Positions 1 through 7,403 of a DNA stretch of 64,000 nucleotides are shown one piece after another. A program made the position numbers and the translations under genes. The notes under the pieces were generated by a model, which saw only the letters and a program-made list of their open reading frames with translations, was not told where the DNA came from and ran no database searches. Origin of the DNA: Methylobacillus methanolivorans (lineage in GTDB: Bacteria > Pseudomonadota > Gammaproteobacteria > Burkholderiales > Methylophilaceae); NCBI RefSeq assembly GCF_020531845.1, contig NZ_JAJAVF010000004.1, positions 538,045-602,044 on the forward strand, in the 5' to 3' direction. How positions within the stretch are numbered: position 1 is the first letter of the stretch; every line of letters begins with the position of its first letter.

Positions 1-188
1 CCTACCCGGTTGACCTGGCGACGCTGGAACAGCGACTGGGTGAGTACAAGGCCAACAATCCGGAATTGCCCGTGGTACTCAAGGGCGATGCCGCTGCGCA
101 TTACGAAAAGGTTTCCGCCGTGCTGGAAATATGCAAGAAGCTGGGCATCACGGAAGTGGGCCTGGTGACCAAGAAAGCCGAGGGTTAG
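1..188 (+). CDS. ExbD/TolR-family protein, 3' end only
   Basis: The window opens inside this gene; the last 61 codons (frame from base 3) before a TAG are present. The visible tail contains VVLKGDAAAHYEKV followed by GITEVGLVTKK, the strand-helix-strand end of the periplasmic domain of ExbD/TolR proteins. The same pattern recurs in the next gene, which starts 2 bases downstream, so this is the first of two tandem exbD genes in one operon. ExbD works with ExbB as an inner-membrane proton-driven motor for TonB. The transmembrane anchor and its key Asp lie upstream of the window, so activity cannot be judged. ExbB is probably upstream too; that is inference. Confidence 0.85.
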   Translation, partial: YPVDLATLEQRLGEYKANNPELPVVLKGDAAAHYEKVSAVLEICKKLGITEVGLVTKKAEG

Positions 189-190
189 CC

Positions 191-595
191 ATGCAGGTTC
201 AAGACGACAGCAAACCCTACGACTCCATCAATATTACGCCGATGCTGGATTTGGCCTATGTGCTGCTGGTGATCTTTATTTTGATGACCACGGCCTCGGT
301 GCAGGGGCTGACCATGAACCTGCCCAAGCCCTCGAACAAGCCGAGTACCGAGCAGCACGAGGTCAAGATCGTGCAGGTGCAGGAGGGTGGCACGCTGTTG
401 CTCAATGGCATAGGCGTCAACCTGACTGAGCTGGAAAGCCAGCTTAACGCCGCACGTGCCCGTGACCCCAAGTTCTCGGTGATGATCAAGGGCGATGCGC
501 GTGCACCATATGCCGGCATTGTCTCGGTGGTGGATTTGGTCACGCGTATGGAAATACAGAACGTAGGCCTAGTGACCTCGAGGATAGGTACCTGA
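191..595 (+). CDS. exbD: ExbD-family biopolymer transport protein (second copy)
   Basis: This 134-residue protein matches normal ExbD length. A short cytoplasmic N terminus leads into one membrane helix (about residues 13-34, SINITPMLDLAYVLLVIFIL) carrying Asp20, the equivalent of the proton-pathway Asp of ExbD. A periplasmic domain follows and ends with VMIKGDARAPYAG and NVGLVTSRIGT. The start at 191 is chosen over an in-frame ATG at 131 because the latter overlaps the preceding exbD and adds 20 residues foreign to the family, while GAGGG lies just upstream of 191. The stop overlaps the start of the TonB gene (TGATG). Two ExbD paralogues in a row usually form a heteromeric unit; that is inference here. 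Confidence 0.9.
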   Translation: MQVQDDSKPYDSINITPMLDLAYVLLVIFILMTTASVQGLTMNLPKPSNKPSTEQHEVKIVQVQEGGTLLLNGIGVNLTELESQLNAARARDPKFSVMIKGDARAPYAGIVSVVDLVTRMEIQNVGLVTSRIGT

Positions 596-1266
596 TGGCT
601 GAGATGAAAAAGCAGGGCAAGGCCAATTGGGTGTGGATCGTTGTTGGGGTGATGGTGATGTTGGCCTTGGGTTACGGGATTTACAGCCTGTTATCGAGCA
701 AGCCTGGCCCGAAGAAGCCACCCGTTACCACGGTGAAATTATTGCCGGATACCCCTCCGCCACCGCCACCACCGCCCAAGGAACCACCGAAGGAACAACC
801 CAAGGAAGAGCCGAAGGAAATTAAGGTGGAGCAGCCCAAGCCGGTGGAAGCACCGCCTGAGCCGCAAAACCTCAAGATGGAAGGGGAGGCGGGTGATGCG
901 CCCAGTGCCTTCGGTGCGGGCAAGGTCACCAGTGATTACAGCGGTGGCGATGTGGGTGTGAAGATCGGCGGCAGCAAGGGATTGTCGGCCTATGCCTGGT
1001 ATACCAACCAGATCAAGTCGAGCATCGAGAATGCCATTGCCGAACAGCCTGAGCTGGCCAAGGAGCAGTACCGCATCGTGGTTGAGCTATGGCTGGCCAA
1101 GGATGGTCGCGTGGAAAAGATCGAGTTGCTGAACGGCAGTGGCGAGGAAAAGAAGGATGGATTGTTGCGCAAAGCCTTGCAGTCGATCAAACGCATGCCA
1201 GAGGCACCGCCGGAAGATATGCCGCAGCCAGTGAAGTTGCGGATTACTGCCAAGAACATGGGTTGA
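595..1266 (+). CDS. tonB: TonB-family energy transducer
   Basis: This 223-residue protein has a short cytoplasmic start, a membrane anchor (about residues 13-34, WVWIVVGVMVMLALGYGIYS), and a periplasm-spanning Pro/Lys/Glu linker with a run of eight prolines and repeated PPKE and KEEPKE units (about 52-95). A C-terminal TonB-like domain (about 140-223) carries YRIVVELWLAKDGRVEKIELL and ends KLRITAKNMG. The fold transmits ExbBD energy to outer-membrane transporters. It is translationally coupled to exbD (1-base overlap). A porin gene and a coiled-coil gene follow on the same strand with no terminator between, which suggests a dedicated TonB unit rather than the cell's general one. Overall length is close to classical TonB. 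Confidence 0.88.
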   Translation: MAEMKKQGKANWVWIVVGVMVMLALGYGIYSLLSSKPGPKKPPVTTVKLLPDTPPPPPPPPKEPPKEQPKEEPKEIKVEQPKPVEAPPEPQNLKMEGEAGDAPSAFGAGKVTSDYSGGDVGVKIGGSKGLSAYAWYTNQIKSSIENAIAEQPELAKEQYRIVVELWLAKDGRVEKIELLNGSGEEKKDGLLRKALQSIKRMPEAPPEDMPQPVKLRITAKNMG

Positions 1267-1319
1267 GGCAGCAACTAGGGAATTGACAAGCCATACAGGC
1301 TTAGATTGAGGCAAACAAG

Positions 1320-2951
1320 ATGAAAACAGAAGTACGTATGATGAAGCCGGTAGCCATGGCCTTGAGCTTGATGCTGCTGGCATCGAATGCAGGCGCGGGG
1401 GAGCGCGAATCTCTGGAACAGTTGCGTAGTACCACGGTAGGGCTGATTGAGGCGTTGGTACAGGAGGGCATACTTTCCAAGGAAAAAGCGAATGAGCTGA
1501 TCCGCAAGGCTGAGGCAGCCAAGCAGGCTCCGGCAGAGTCGAACGCTCAGCCAGCCGTGGCAGGGGTGGCTGATGCCACGGCGCAGGATGGTAGCGTAGT
1601 GCGTGTGCAGTATGTGCCGGAGTTTGTAAAACAGCAGTTGCGCGCCGACATCGAGAAGGATGTGATGGCCAAGCTCAACTATCATGTAGAAAGCGAACGC
1701 CTGGCACTGCCAAGCTGGCTGGATCGCATTTCTTTCGAGGGTGATGTGCGCCTGCGTTATGAGCCTGACAGGTTCTCTGCACGTAACTTGCCGGAGTTTC
1801 AGTATGGCCTTAATACGGGTCGCCAGGCCATGATTGCCAACAGTACTGACGACCAGAACCGCTACCGTGTGCGTGCGCGTTTTGGCATCAATGCCAAGCT
1901 GAGTGATACTTTCACGGCCGGTATCCGCATGACGACTGGTCACATGGATAACCCGCTGTCTCCCAACCAGTCTATCGAGATTCGTCAGGCCAAGCTCGAC
2001 TGGGGCCTGGATCGGGTATTCGTCACGGCCAAGCCATATTCCTGGTTGACGGCTACCGCTGGCCGTTTTGCCAATCCTTTCTTCTCAACCGATATGGTGT
2101 GGGATCGCTCGCTGGCGTTTGATGGTGCGGCCGTGACTTTTACGCCCAAGCTGAATGACAGTGTGACAGGCTTCGGTACTATTGGTGCTTTCCCGATTGA
2201 CCAGGTGCACAAGAATTCCTTCAATAAGGCCAAGGATAAATGGTTCATGGGTGCCCAAGCTGGTCTGGAGTGGATTAGCCCTAACAAGTCCAGCGTCAAG
2301 GCTGGCTTGGCACTGTATGACTTTAAGGAAGTGCAGGGCATACGCAATAACCAGGATGGTGTGGATACGCGTTACAACGCCAGCGTAATGCCCTGGCGCC
2401 AGAAGGGTAACAACACCTTTGATGTGCTGCAGAATGGCGATGCCAGTTGCGGCCTGGTAGACCTTGCCAATGGTGGTCAAGGCTACAGTGGTAGTGGTTG
2501 TGGCCTGGCATCCAAGTTCAAGGTGCTTAACCTGACTGGTCAGGTTGACCTTGCAACCTTTGATCCCGTGCATGTCATCCTGCAAGGTGATTATGCTCGC
2601 AACATCGCGTTTGACCGTCAGGAGATCTACAACCGTACCGGCAGGCTGTATGACAAGGAAACCGATGCTTATCAAGTCAAGCTGACGGTGGGTATGCCGG
2701 ATGTGGCTAACCGTCACGATTGGCAAGTGTTTGGTGCTTATAAGCGCATCGAGGCCGATGCAGTGATGGACTCCTTCAACGACTCCGACTTCAACCTGGG
2801 CGGTACCAATGCCAAGGGTACTATTCTGGGTGGCAGCTATGGCCTAGACAAGAACACTTCGTTTACAGCGCGCTGGTACAGCACCCGTGAGGTAAGCGGT
2901 TTGCCGCTGTCCATTGATGTGTTCCTCTTTGACCTGACAGCCAGGTTCTGA
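1320..2951 (+). CDS. putative outer-membrane porin (Porin_5-like)
   Basis: The 543-residue product has a Sec signal peptide (cleavage near SNAGA-GERES), then a short helical segment rich in Glu, Lys and Ala (about residues 30-75) resembling the periplasmic coiled-coil or SLH-like start of trimeric porins. After about residue 140 (ISFEGDVRLRYEPDRF) there is a long alternating pattern typical of a beta barrel, ending in the aromatic C terminus FDLTARF that BAM recognises. This agrees with the 'putative porin' family often seen next to TonB/ExbD genes. The start at 1320 has GAGG 11 bases upstream; Met7 and Met8 are alternatives that keep the signal peptide. The substrate is unknown. It lies 53 bases after tonB and 2 bases before the next gene. 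Confidence 0.8.
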   Translation: MKTEVRMMKPVAMALSLMLLASNAGAGERESLEQLRSTTVGLIEALVQEGILSKEKANELIRKAEAAKQAPAESNAQPAVAGVADATAQDGSVVRVQYVPEFVKQQLRADIEKDVMAKLNYHVESERLALPSWLDRISFEGDVRLRYEPDRFSARNLPEFQYGLNTGRQAMIANSTDDQNRYRVRARFGINAKLSDTFTAGIRMTTGHMDNPLSPNQSIEIRQAKLDWGLDRVFVTAKPYSWLTATAGRFANPFFSTDMVWDRSLAFDGAAVTFTPKLNDSVTGFGTIGAFPIDQVHKNSFNKAKDKWFMGAQAGLEWISPNKSSVKAGLALYDFKEVQGIRNNQDGVDTRYNASVMPWRQKGNNTFDVLQNGDASCGLVDLANGGQGYSGSGCGLASKFKVLNLTGQVDLATFDPVHVILQGDYARNIAFDRQEIYNRTGRLYDKETDAYQVKLTVGMPDVANRHDWQVFGAYKRIEADAVMDSFNDSDFNLGGTNAKGTILGGSYGLDKNTSFTARWYSTREVSGLPLSIDVFLFDLTARF

Positions 2952-2953
2952 TC

Positions 2954-3619
2954 ATGCTTAGTTTAATGAAGTCACCATATACCCGCTGGCTTGCCTTGTT
3001 CCTATTGGTGCTTATGGCTTTACCAGTGATGGCAGCCGACAAAGATAAGGCTGCTAAGCAACAAGAGCGTCGCATGCGCCAGATGATGCAGCAGGTGCAG
3101 GCGGAAAAAGAGCAGTTGCAAACTCAGTTTGAGCAGGAAAAGATCAAGCTTAAGCAAGAAGCTGAAGCCGAGCAGGCTAAAAGCAATGAGTTGAAAGGCA
3201 GTGTGGCGAGTGCTAACCGACGCAATTCACAATTGAGTAGCGAACTAGAGACGCTGCGTAAGGAAAAGGTAGAGGCACAATCACAGAACCAAGCCTTGCA
3301 GGCTAAGCTGGAGGATATTCAACAACAACTTTCCAGTGCGCAAGACGTGATCCGCAAGGGAGAGGCTGAACGCAGCAATATGCAGGCCGTGATTGTGAAA
3401 AAGCAGCAGCAATTGACTGCCAGTCGAGAGAAAAATGACAAGTTGTATGACTTTGGGCTGCAATTGATCAAGATTTATGAAAAGCCCAGCCTTTACCAGA
3501 AGGTGATGCGTGACGAGCCTTTTACTCAGCTTAAACGTGTGGAAATCGAGAATATCCTGCAAGACTACAAAGATAAGATTGATGAAGCCAAATTGGGCCA
3601 CGCTGATCTAGCGCCATAA
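2954..3619 (+). CDS. periplasmic coiled-coil protein of the TonB/porin operon
   Basis: This 221-residue protein has a signal peptide (hydrophobic stretch LALFLLVLMALPVMA, cleavage before ADKDK). About 130 residues of heptad-rich Gln/Glu/Lys coiled coil follow, then a compact C-terminal part (about 165-215: KLYDFGLQLIKIYEKPSLYQ). I do not recognise a named family with certainty. It starts 2 bases after the porin stop and a strong terminator follows, so it is the last gene of the exbD-exbD-tonB-porin operon. A periplasmic spacer or adaptor between TonB and the porin is a guess from context. It should not be confused with the SMC-like proteins that low-complexity searches may return. Confidence 0.75.
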   Translation: MLSLMKSPYTRWLALFLLVLMALPVMAADKDKAAKQQERRMRQMMQQVQAEKEQLQTQFEQEKIKLKQEAEAEQAKSNELKGSVASANRRNSQLSSELETLRKEKVEAQSQNQALQAKLEDIQQQLSSAQDVIRKGEAERSNMQAVIVKKQQQLTASREKNDKLYDFGLQLIKIYEKPSLYQKVMRDEPFTQLKRVEIENILQDYKDKIDEAKLGHADLAP

Positions 3620-3648
3620 TCAAGCAAGATTTCAGAGCAAACGCGTTG

Positions 3649-3673
3649 TCCCGGCGTTGACCGGGATTTTTTT
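3649..3673 (+). terminator. Rho-independent terminator of the exbD-tonB-porin operon
   Basis: TCCCGG and CCGGGA form a 6-bp stem with loop CGTTGA, followed by seven T residues. It lies 30 bases after the coiled-coil gene. Confidence 0.85.
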
Positions 3674-3723
3674 GCCATCGATCATCAGCATGGTGGCATC
3701 TGTAGGCGTGGAGTATCTATCCT

Positions 3724-3738
3724 GTCCAATCGGACTAT
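3724..3738. promoter_or_regulatory. GTCC-N4-GGAC dyad upstream of PEP-CTERM gene
   Basis: The dyad GTCC-AATC-GGACTAT lies 98 bases before the 3836 gene. An almost identical dyad (GTCC-TAAT-GGACTAT) precedes the next PEP-CTERM gene, and a weaker one precedes the third. A shared regulator site is inference. Confidence 0.35.
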
Positions 3739-3835
3739 GGCGCCACATTCAACTGTCATATTGAGTTTCTAGAATACTTGGCAAGAAATCGGTGCTGCCT
3801 GCGCAGCTATTCAAGTCAATGATAGGGAACCAAAA

Positions 3836-5320
3836 ATGAAGAAAAGCATGATATCCGCAGCGATTGCGCTGGCATTGTTGCCATCAATTGGCAGTGCCGC
3901 AAGTCCGTTGAATGCATTGGAAAAACTCTGGACATACAACCATGCCAATACTGGTGTCGCTGGTCAGTCGTCCGAAATCGTTGCTTTTGATCATTTGACC
4001 AATTCGGTCTGGGTCGCAGGCGTCAAGGGAGTCGACGTGCTCAATGCGACTACTGGTAGCTTGCTACAACATATCAATACCAGTATTTACGGTAGCATCA
4101 ACAGCGTCGCTATCCATAATGGTCTCGCAGCCTTTGCAATCGAAAATACGGCTGACCGCACTCAGCCTGGCACAGTGAAGTTATTTGATACCACTACACG
4201 AGCATTGAGCAGTGGTGTGAACTCCATCACCGTAGGTGCCTTGCCCGATATGGTGACATTTACCCCTGATGGTAAGCGACTTCTGGTAGCAAATGAAGGC
4301 ACACCTACCAACTACAAGGGTTATGATCCGGTTGGTAGCGTCAGCATCATTGATGTGAACAATCGTACAGTTGCCGCTACCGTTAATTTCAATACGGCAC
4401 CGGTATCCGGTAGTGATCTGCGACCTAAGTCGATTGCTGGAATGGATTATGAGCCTGAGTACATTGCAGTAAGTCGCGATGGCACCAAGGCATTTGTCTC
4501 CTTGCAGGAGGCGAATGGCCTAGGCGTGATTAACCTCAATACCAATCAGGCTGAGCATGTGATCGGCTTGGGCACCAAAGATTTCAGTGCGCCAGGCAAT
4601 TACATTGATCCATCAGATCGTGACGGACGGGTTGAATTACGCCCAGTCAATGCGCGAGGGCTATATCAACCTGATGGCATTGCCACCTACGACGCAAATG
4701 GGACAACCTTTGTGGTATTGGCAAATGAAGGTGATACACGTGAGGATGAAGCCGACAAGAAGCGTCTAGGAGGTTCAACAGATGCCAGTCGGCTGAATAT
4801 TGCCGTTCCAGATACCAAGTCAGATGATGTCGTAACCTTCGGCGCGCGTTCTTTCTCGATCCGTGATCAATACGGCAACCTGGTATTTGATAGTGGAAAT
4901 CAACTGGATGCCAAGGCGATTGAGCTTGGTTTGTATGACGATGGTCGCAGCGATGACAAGGGCGTGGAGCCTGAGGGTGTCGAGTTGCTCGAGATCAATG
5001 GCCGTACGATTGCATTCATTGGCCTGGAACGCACACTCAAATCAGCGATAGCCATTTATGACATTACCGATCCGCTCAAGGTGAGCTATCTAGACATGAT
5101 CATCACTGATGGCGATGTGGCACCGGAAGGGCTCAAGGGGTATTTTCATGATGGACAATACTATCTCGTGATTGCCAGTGAAGGGACGGCAACCACATCC
5201 TTGTATCGCCTGGCAATTGCGGCAGTGCCTGAGCCATCGACTTACGCCATGCTCATGGCAGGCTTCATCCTGATGGGCTTTGTCAGTTATCGCCGTCGCA
5301 GGGATAAGTTCAAGCTCTAA
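3836..5320 (+). CDS. choice-of-anchor I family protein with PEP-CTERM sorting signal
   Basis: This 494-residue exported protein has a signal peptide (residues 1-22, ending SIGSAAS). The body looks like a seven-bladed propeller of the LVIVD/alkaline-phosphatase-like 'choice-of-anchor I' type, with repeats such as PDMVTFTPDGKRLLVANEG and PEYIAVSRDGTKAFVSLQE, and the acidic EGDTREDEAD motif. The C terminus is a complete PEP-CTERM signal: VPEPSTYAM, a hydrophobic helix, then YRRRRDK. Such proteins are cleaved and handled by an exosortase, which is not in this window. The propeller may bind metal, and family members have been linked to phosphatase or polymer-associated roles, but I cannot assign a reaction. 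It is transcribed alone, bounded by a terminator upstream and hairpins downstream. Confidence 0.85.
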   Translation: MKKSMISAAIALALLPSIGSAASPLNALEKLWTYNHANTGVAGQSSEIVAFDHLTNSVWVAGVKGVDVLNATTGSLLQHINTSIYGSINSVAIHNGLAAFAIENTADRTQPGTVKLFDTTTRALSSGVNSITVGALPDMVTFTPDGKRLLVANEGTPTNYKGYDPVGSVSIIDVNNRTVAATVNFNTAPVSGSDLRPKSIAGMDYEPEYIAVSRDGTKAFVSLQEANGLGVINLNTNQAEHVIGLGTKDFSAPGNYIDPSDRDGRVELRPVNARGLYQPDGIATYDANGTTFVVLANEGDTREDEADKKRLGGSTDASRLNIAVPDTKSDDVVTFGARSFSIRDQYGNLVFDSGNQLDAKAIELGLYDDGRSDDKGVEPEGVELLEINGRTIAFIGLERTLKSAIAIYDITDPLKVSYLDMIITDGDVAPEGLKGYFHDGQYYLVIASEGTATTSLYRLAIAAVPEPSTYAMLMAGFILMGFVSYRRRRDKFKL

Positions 5321-5342
5321 TCTGGATCGTAGTTGAGAGGAT

Positions 5343-5358
5343 TAGTCCTAATGGACTA
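5343..5358. promoter_or_regulatory. TAGTCC-TAAT-GGACTA dyad
   Basis: A perfect 6-bp inverted repeat lies 100 bases before the 5459 gene. It matches the dyad at 3724-3738 in half-sites and spacing, with GGACTAT shared. It could also act as part of the 3' end of the upstream transcript. Confidence 0.35.
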
Positions 5359-5362
5359 TCGT

Positions 5363-5387
5363 GAAAGCACCAATATACGGTGCTTTC
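5363..5387. terminator. hairpin after the 3836 gene
   Basis: GAAAGCACC and GGTGCTTTC form a 9-bp stem with a 7-base loop. No T run follows, so it is a weak or Rho-assisted terminator, or an mRNA 3' stabiliser. Confidence 0.45.
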
Positions 5388-5409
5388 AAGCAAGTGCATC
5401 ATTTATAAT
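5381..5409 (+). promoter_or_regulatory. putative sigma70 promoter of first small PEP-CTERM gene
   Basis: A perfect -10 TATAAT lies at 5404-5409, with a poor -35 (TGCTTT, 17-base spacing) at 5381-5386. The weak -35 suggests an activator. The ribosome site TTTTAGGGGATTTT lies just before the ATG at 5459. Confidence 0.5.
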
Positions 5410-5458
5410 GAGCACAGTTTTAAAGCAATAATTTAATTGTTCACTTTTAGGGGATTTT

Positions 5459-5947
5459 ATGAAGTTCATTAAGACTTTGCTGGCTTCCGTGGCGCTCATA
5501 GTTGCGGCTTCCAGTGTACAGGCTGCTGATAAAGACCTTGGTGTGTTAGCAGTTGGTAAGACAGCTTATCATTCAGGTGTTATTGATACTCCTGGCTTCT
5601 TCACCAATTTGATTACATTTGAATTGAGTGGTGACTACAGCGCTGCTGTAGGTGCTGGTGTGCTCAACTATACAGTGGGTGTCGATAATTTCTTGCATAT
5701 CAGCGAGTTCAAACATGAATTGTTGCAGGAAGGTACAGTTTTACAAGCTGGTAATAATTTTAGCTTGAGTTCTTTGAGCGCTGGTATCTATCAAATCCGT
5801 ATTTCTGGCATTGTTGATGGTGACTTTGGTGGTCAGTATGCAGGTGGCATTACCATCGCTGCTGTACCAGAACCAAGCAGCATCGCAATGTTGTTGGTTG
5901 GTTTTGCTGCTTTGGGTGTAGCTGCACGTCGCCGCAAGAGCCTGTAA
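5459..5947 (+). CDS. small PEP-CTERM protein (FxDxF-like family), copy 1
   Basis: This 162-residue secreted protein has the signal peptide MKFIKTLLASVALIVAAS, a beta-rich core of about 110 residues and the C-terminal PEP-CTERM signal AVPEPSSIAMLLVGFAALG followed by ARRRKSL. The core has a PGFFTNLITFEL segment resembling the FxDxF motif of a methylotroph-rich family, although Asp is replaced by Asn, and the family-like ending SAGIYQIRISGIVDGDFGGQY. It is a paralogue of the next two genes. Its signal peptide and ribosome site (TAGGGGATTT) are nearly the same as those of the 6144 gene, showing tandem duplication. It is probably exported and sorted to the cell surface or matrix by an exosortase. 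The region is visibly more AT-rich than its neighbours. The specific function is unknown. Confidence 0.85.
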   Translation: MKFIKTLLASVALIVAASSVQAADKDLGVLAVGKTAYHSGVIDTPGFFTNLITFELSGDYSAAVGAGVLNYTVGVDNFLHISEFKHELLQEGTVLQAGNNFSLSSLSAGIYQIRISGIVDGDFGGQYAGGITIAAVPEPSSIAMLLVGFAALGVAARRRKSL

Positions 5948-5966
5948 TTCATTTTCGGATGAATTG

Positions 5967-5995
5967 AAACGGCATCGCAAGGTGCCGTTTTTGTT
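5967..5995 (+). terminator. Rho-independent terminator
   Basis: AAACGGCA pairs with TGCCGTTT (8 bp, loop TCGCAAGG) and runs into a T tract. It follows the first small PEP-CTERM gene by 20 bases. Confidence 0.85.
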
Positions 5996-6045
5996 TTGTA
6001 TATGTTTGAGTTGTATAAGCTTATTCCAGGATATTGCCTGGATTA

Positions 6046-6087
6046 GTCCATTCGGGCCCAAGACAAAAAAAATGAGCTTGATATAAT
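6046..6087 (+). promoter_or_regulatory. putative promoter with upstream dyad
   Basis: The imperfect dyad GTCC-ATTC-GGGC (6046-6057) sits just upstream of a possible -35 (AAGACA) with -10 TATAAT at 6082-6087. Ten bases around the dyad (GGATTAGTCC) are identical to the region before the 5459 gene. Confidence 0.45.
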
Positions 6088-6143
6088 TTGCTCACGTTGT
6101 AGAACAATAAATTTTCTCTCTGACCATTAATAGGGGATTTACC

Positions 6144-6668
6144 ATGAAGTTTATCAAGACCTTTCTGGCTTCCGTAGCGCTCATAGTTGCGGCCGCCAGT
6201 GCAAATGCTGCTACGGGTAATTTTCAGGGTGTAGGTGCTAATAACACTACAGATATTACCATTACAGAAGGTGTAAATCTGTACAATGTGGGCGTGAATG
6301 ATGTTGGTTTGTTTAATCATGTTTTCAATTTCACATTACCAAGTCTGAGTGATACTGATGTAACGCTCAATAATATTTACTTGGCATTTCCTTACGCTGT
6401 TGTATTAGATATCAAGGACGCAAAATTTAGCCTTTGGAATACTGCTGGTGAGTTGGCTAGTGCTAATCCTGGTGAAACTTTCTCTTTGGCTGCGTTAGCT
6501 GCTGGTTCTTATAGTCTGAAAGTTACGGGAACTACTGCTGGTAACTTTGGAGGAAGCTACAGCTTTGCTGTTAATGTTACTCCAGTACCAGAACCAAGCA
6601 GCGCTGCAATGTTGCTGATCGGTTTTGCTGCTCTGGGTGCTGTTGCACGTCGTCGCAAGACTCTGTAA
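6144..6668 (+). CDS. small PEP-CTERM protein (FxDxF-like family), copy 2
   Basis: This 174-residue protein has the signal peptide MKFIKTFLASVALIVAAAS, which matches copy 1 almost residue for residue. A beta-rich core holds VGLFNHVFNFTL (FxDxF-like, with His at the Asp position) and GSYSLKVTGTTAGNFGGSYS, before the PEP-CTERM tail VPEPSSAAMLLIGFAALG plus ARRRKTL. Core sequences diverge far more than the ends, as expected for duplicated secreted proteins whose surface-exposed part evolves quickly. The ribosome site TAGGGGATTTACC precedes the ATG. The gene has its own promoter-like sequence and terminator, so it is expressed separately from its sisters. The role is unknown; a surface or extracellular-matrix protein is the inference. 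Confidence 0.85.
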   Translation: MKFIKTFLASVALIVAAASANAATGNFQGVGANNTTDITITEGVNLYNVGVNDVGLFNHVFNFTLPSLSDTDVTLNNIYLAFPYAVVLDIKDAKFSLWNTAGELASANPGETFSLAALAAGSYSLKVTGTTAGNFGGSYSFAVNVTPVPEPSSAAMLLIGFAALGAVARRRKTL

Positions 6669-6701
6669 TTCTGCAGATCAGTTTTTAGAGTTCTGAAGAA
6701 T

Positions 6702-6730
6702 AAAAATGGCGCCAATGGCGCCATTTTTAT
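6702..6730 (+). terminator. Rho-independent terminator
   Basis: AAAAATGGCGCC and GGCGCCATTTTT form a perfect 12-bp stem around loop AAT, with T-rich sequence after it. The A/T flanks make it work in both directions. Confidence 0.88.
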
Positions 6731-6851
6731 TTTATAAATCATATGTATAGTGCATATAAAAATAACTATAAATTCTTTCAAATTTGCTTGATCAATGTAT
6801 AATTGGTGTTGGGGGGAATATCATCAACATGAATCATAAAAAGGAGTTTGT

Positions 6852-7349
6852 ATGAATATTCTCAAAAACGTCCTGGTTCCTGCAGCGTTCTTAGTTGCAG
6901 CTTCTAGTTCTTATGCAGCAACGGTTGACCTTGGTGAGTTAAACAATGGTCTTAACACCTATGTAGACAGTGTTGTTGTTGGTTCTTTCTCCAATACCTA
7001 CACTTTCTCTCTGGCTGATTTGAGCACCGCGAATTTTTCGTTGACCAATTCTCCACTTAGCAATAGTGGTGTTTCCGTGTTCAACATCAGCAATTTGAAT
7101 TACCAGCTGTATGATGCATCCAACAACTGGTTAGCTGGTGCTGTTGCTGGTGGCGAGTTCTCTTTCGCGAGCTTGGCTGCTGGTAACTATTACCTGACTG
7201 TCAGTGGTGTGGCTAACGGTGCTGTTGGTGGTCTGTATAGCGGCTCCATCGCTGTGGCTGCTGTACCTGAGCCAAGCAGTGTTGCTATGCTGATGATCGG
7301 CTTTGCTGCTCTGGGTGCTGTTGCACGTCGTCGCAAGACCAAGCTGTAA
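6852..7349 (+). CDS. small PEP-CTERM protein (FxDxF-like family), copy 3
   Basis: This 165-residue protein has a signal peptide (cleavage after SSSYA), then VGSFSNTYTFSLADL, the FxDxF-like motif with Asn for Asp. The core ends LAAGNYYLTVSGVANGAVGG, and the C-terminal signal is VPEPSSVAMLMIGFAALG plus ARRRKTKL. The PEP-CTERM tail is nearly identical to that of copy 2, whereas the signal peptide is more diverged, so this is the oldest or most independent copy. AAAAAGGAG gives a strong ribosome site. It stands between its own promoter region and a bidirectional terminator shared with the convergent kinase gene. Function is unknown; exosortase sorting is predicted. Confidence 0.85.
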   Translation: MNILKNVLVPAAFLVAASSSYAATVDLGELNNGLNTYVDSVVVGSFSNTYTFSLADLSTANFSLTNSPLSNSGVSVFNISNLNYQLYDASNNWLAGAVAGGEFSFASLAAGNYYLTVSGVANGAVGGLYSGSIAVAAVPEPSSVAMLMIGFAALGAVARRRKTKL

Positions 7350-7372
7350 TTGCTAGTAGTCTGAAGTGGTTT

Positions 7373-7403
7373 AAAACGGCGCTCATTGAGCGCCGTTTTT
7401 CTT
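7373..7403. terminator. bidirectional terminator between convergent genes
   Basis: AAAACGGCGCTC-ATT-GAGCGCCGTTTT is a 12-bp perfect stem with an A tract on one side and a T tract on the other. The kinase stop codon (7383-7385) lies inside the hairpin. Confidence 0.88.

Noticed and set aside
3779..3800. Sigma54-like TTGGCA...GTGCT before the 3836 PEP-CTERM gene
   Set aside because: The GG to GC spacing is two bases too long for a -24/-12 promoter.
5379..5391. GG-N9-GC as a sigma54 promoter before the 5459 gene
   Set aside because: Spacing is one base short of the required N10, and the sequence is part of a 9-bp hairpin.
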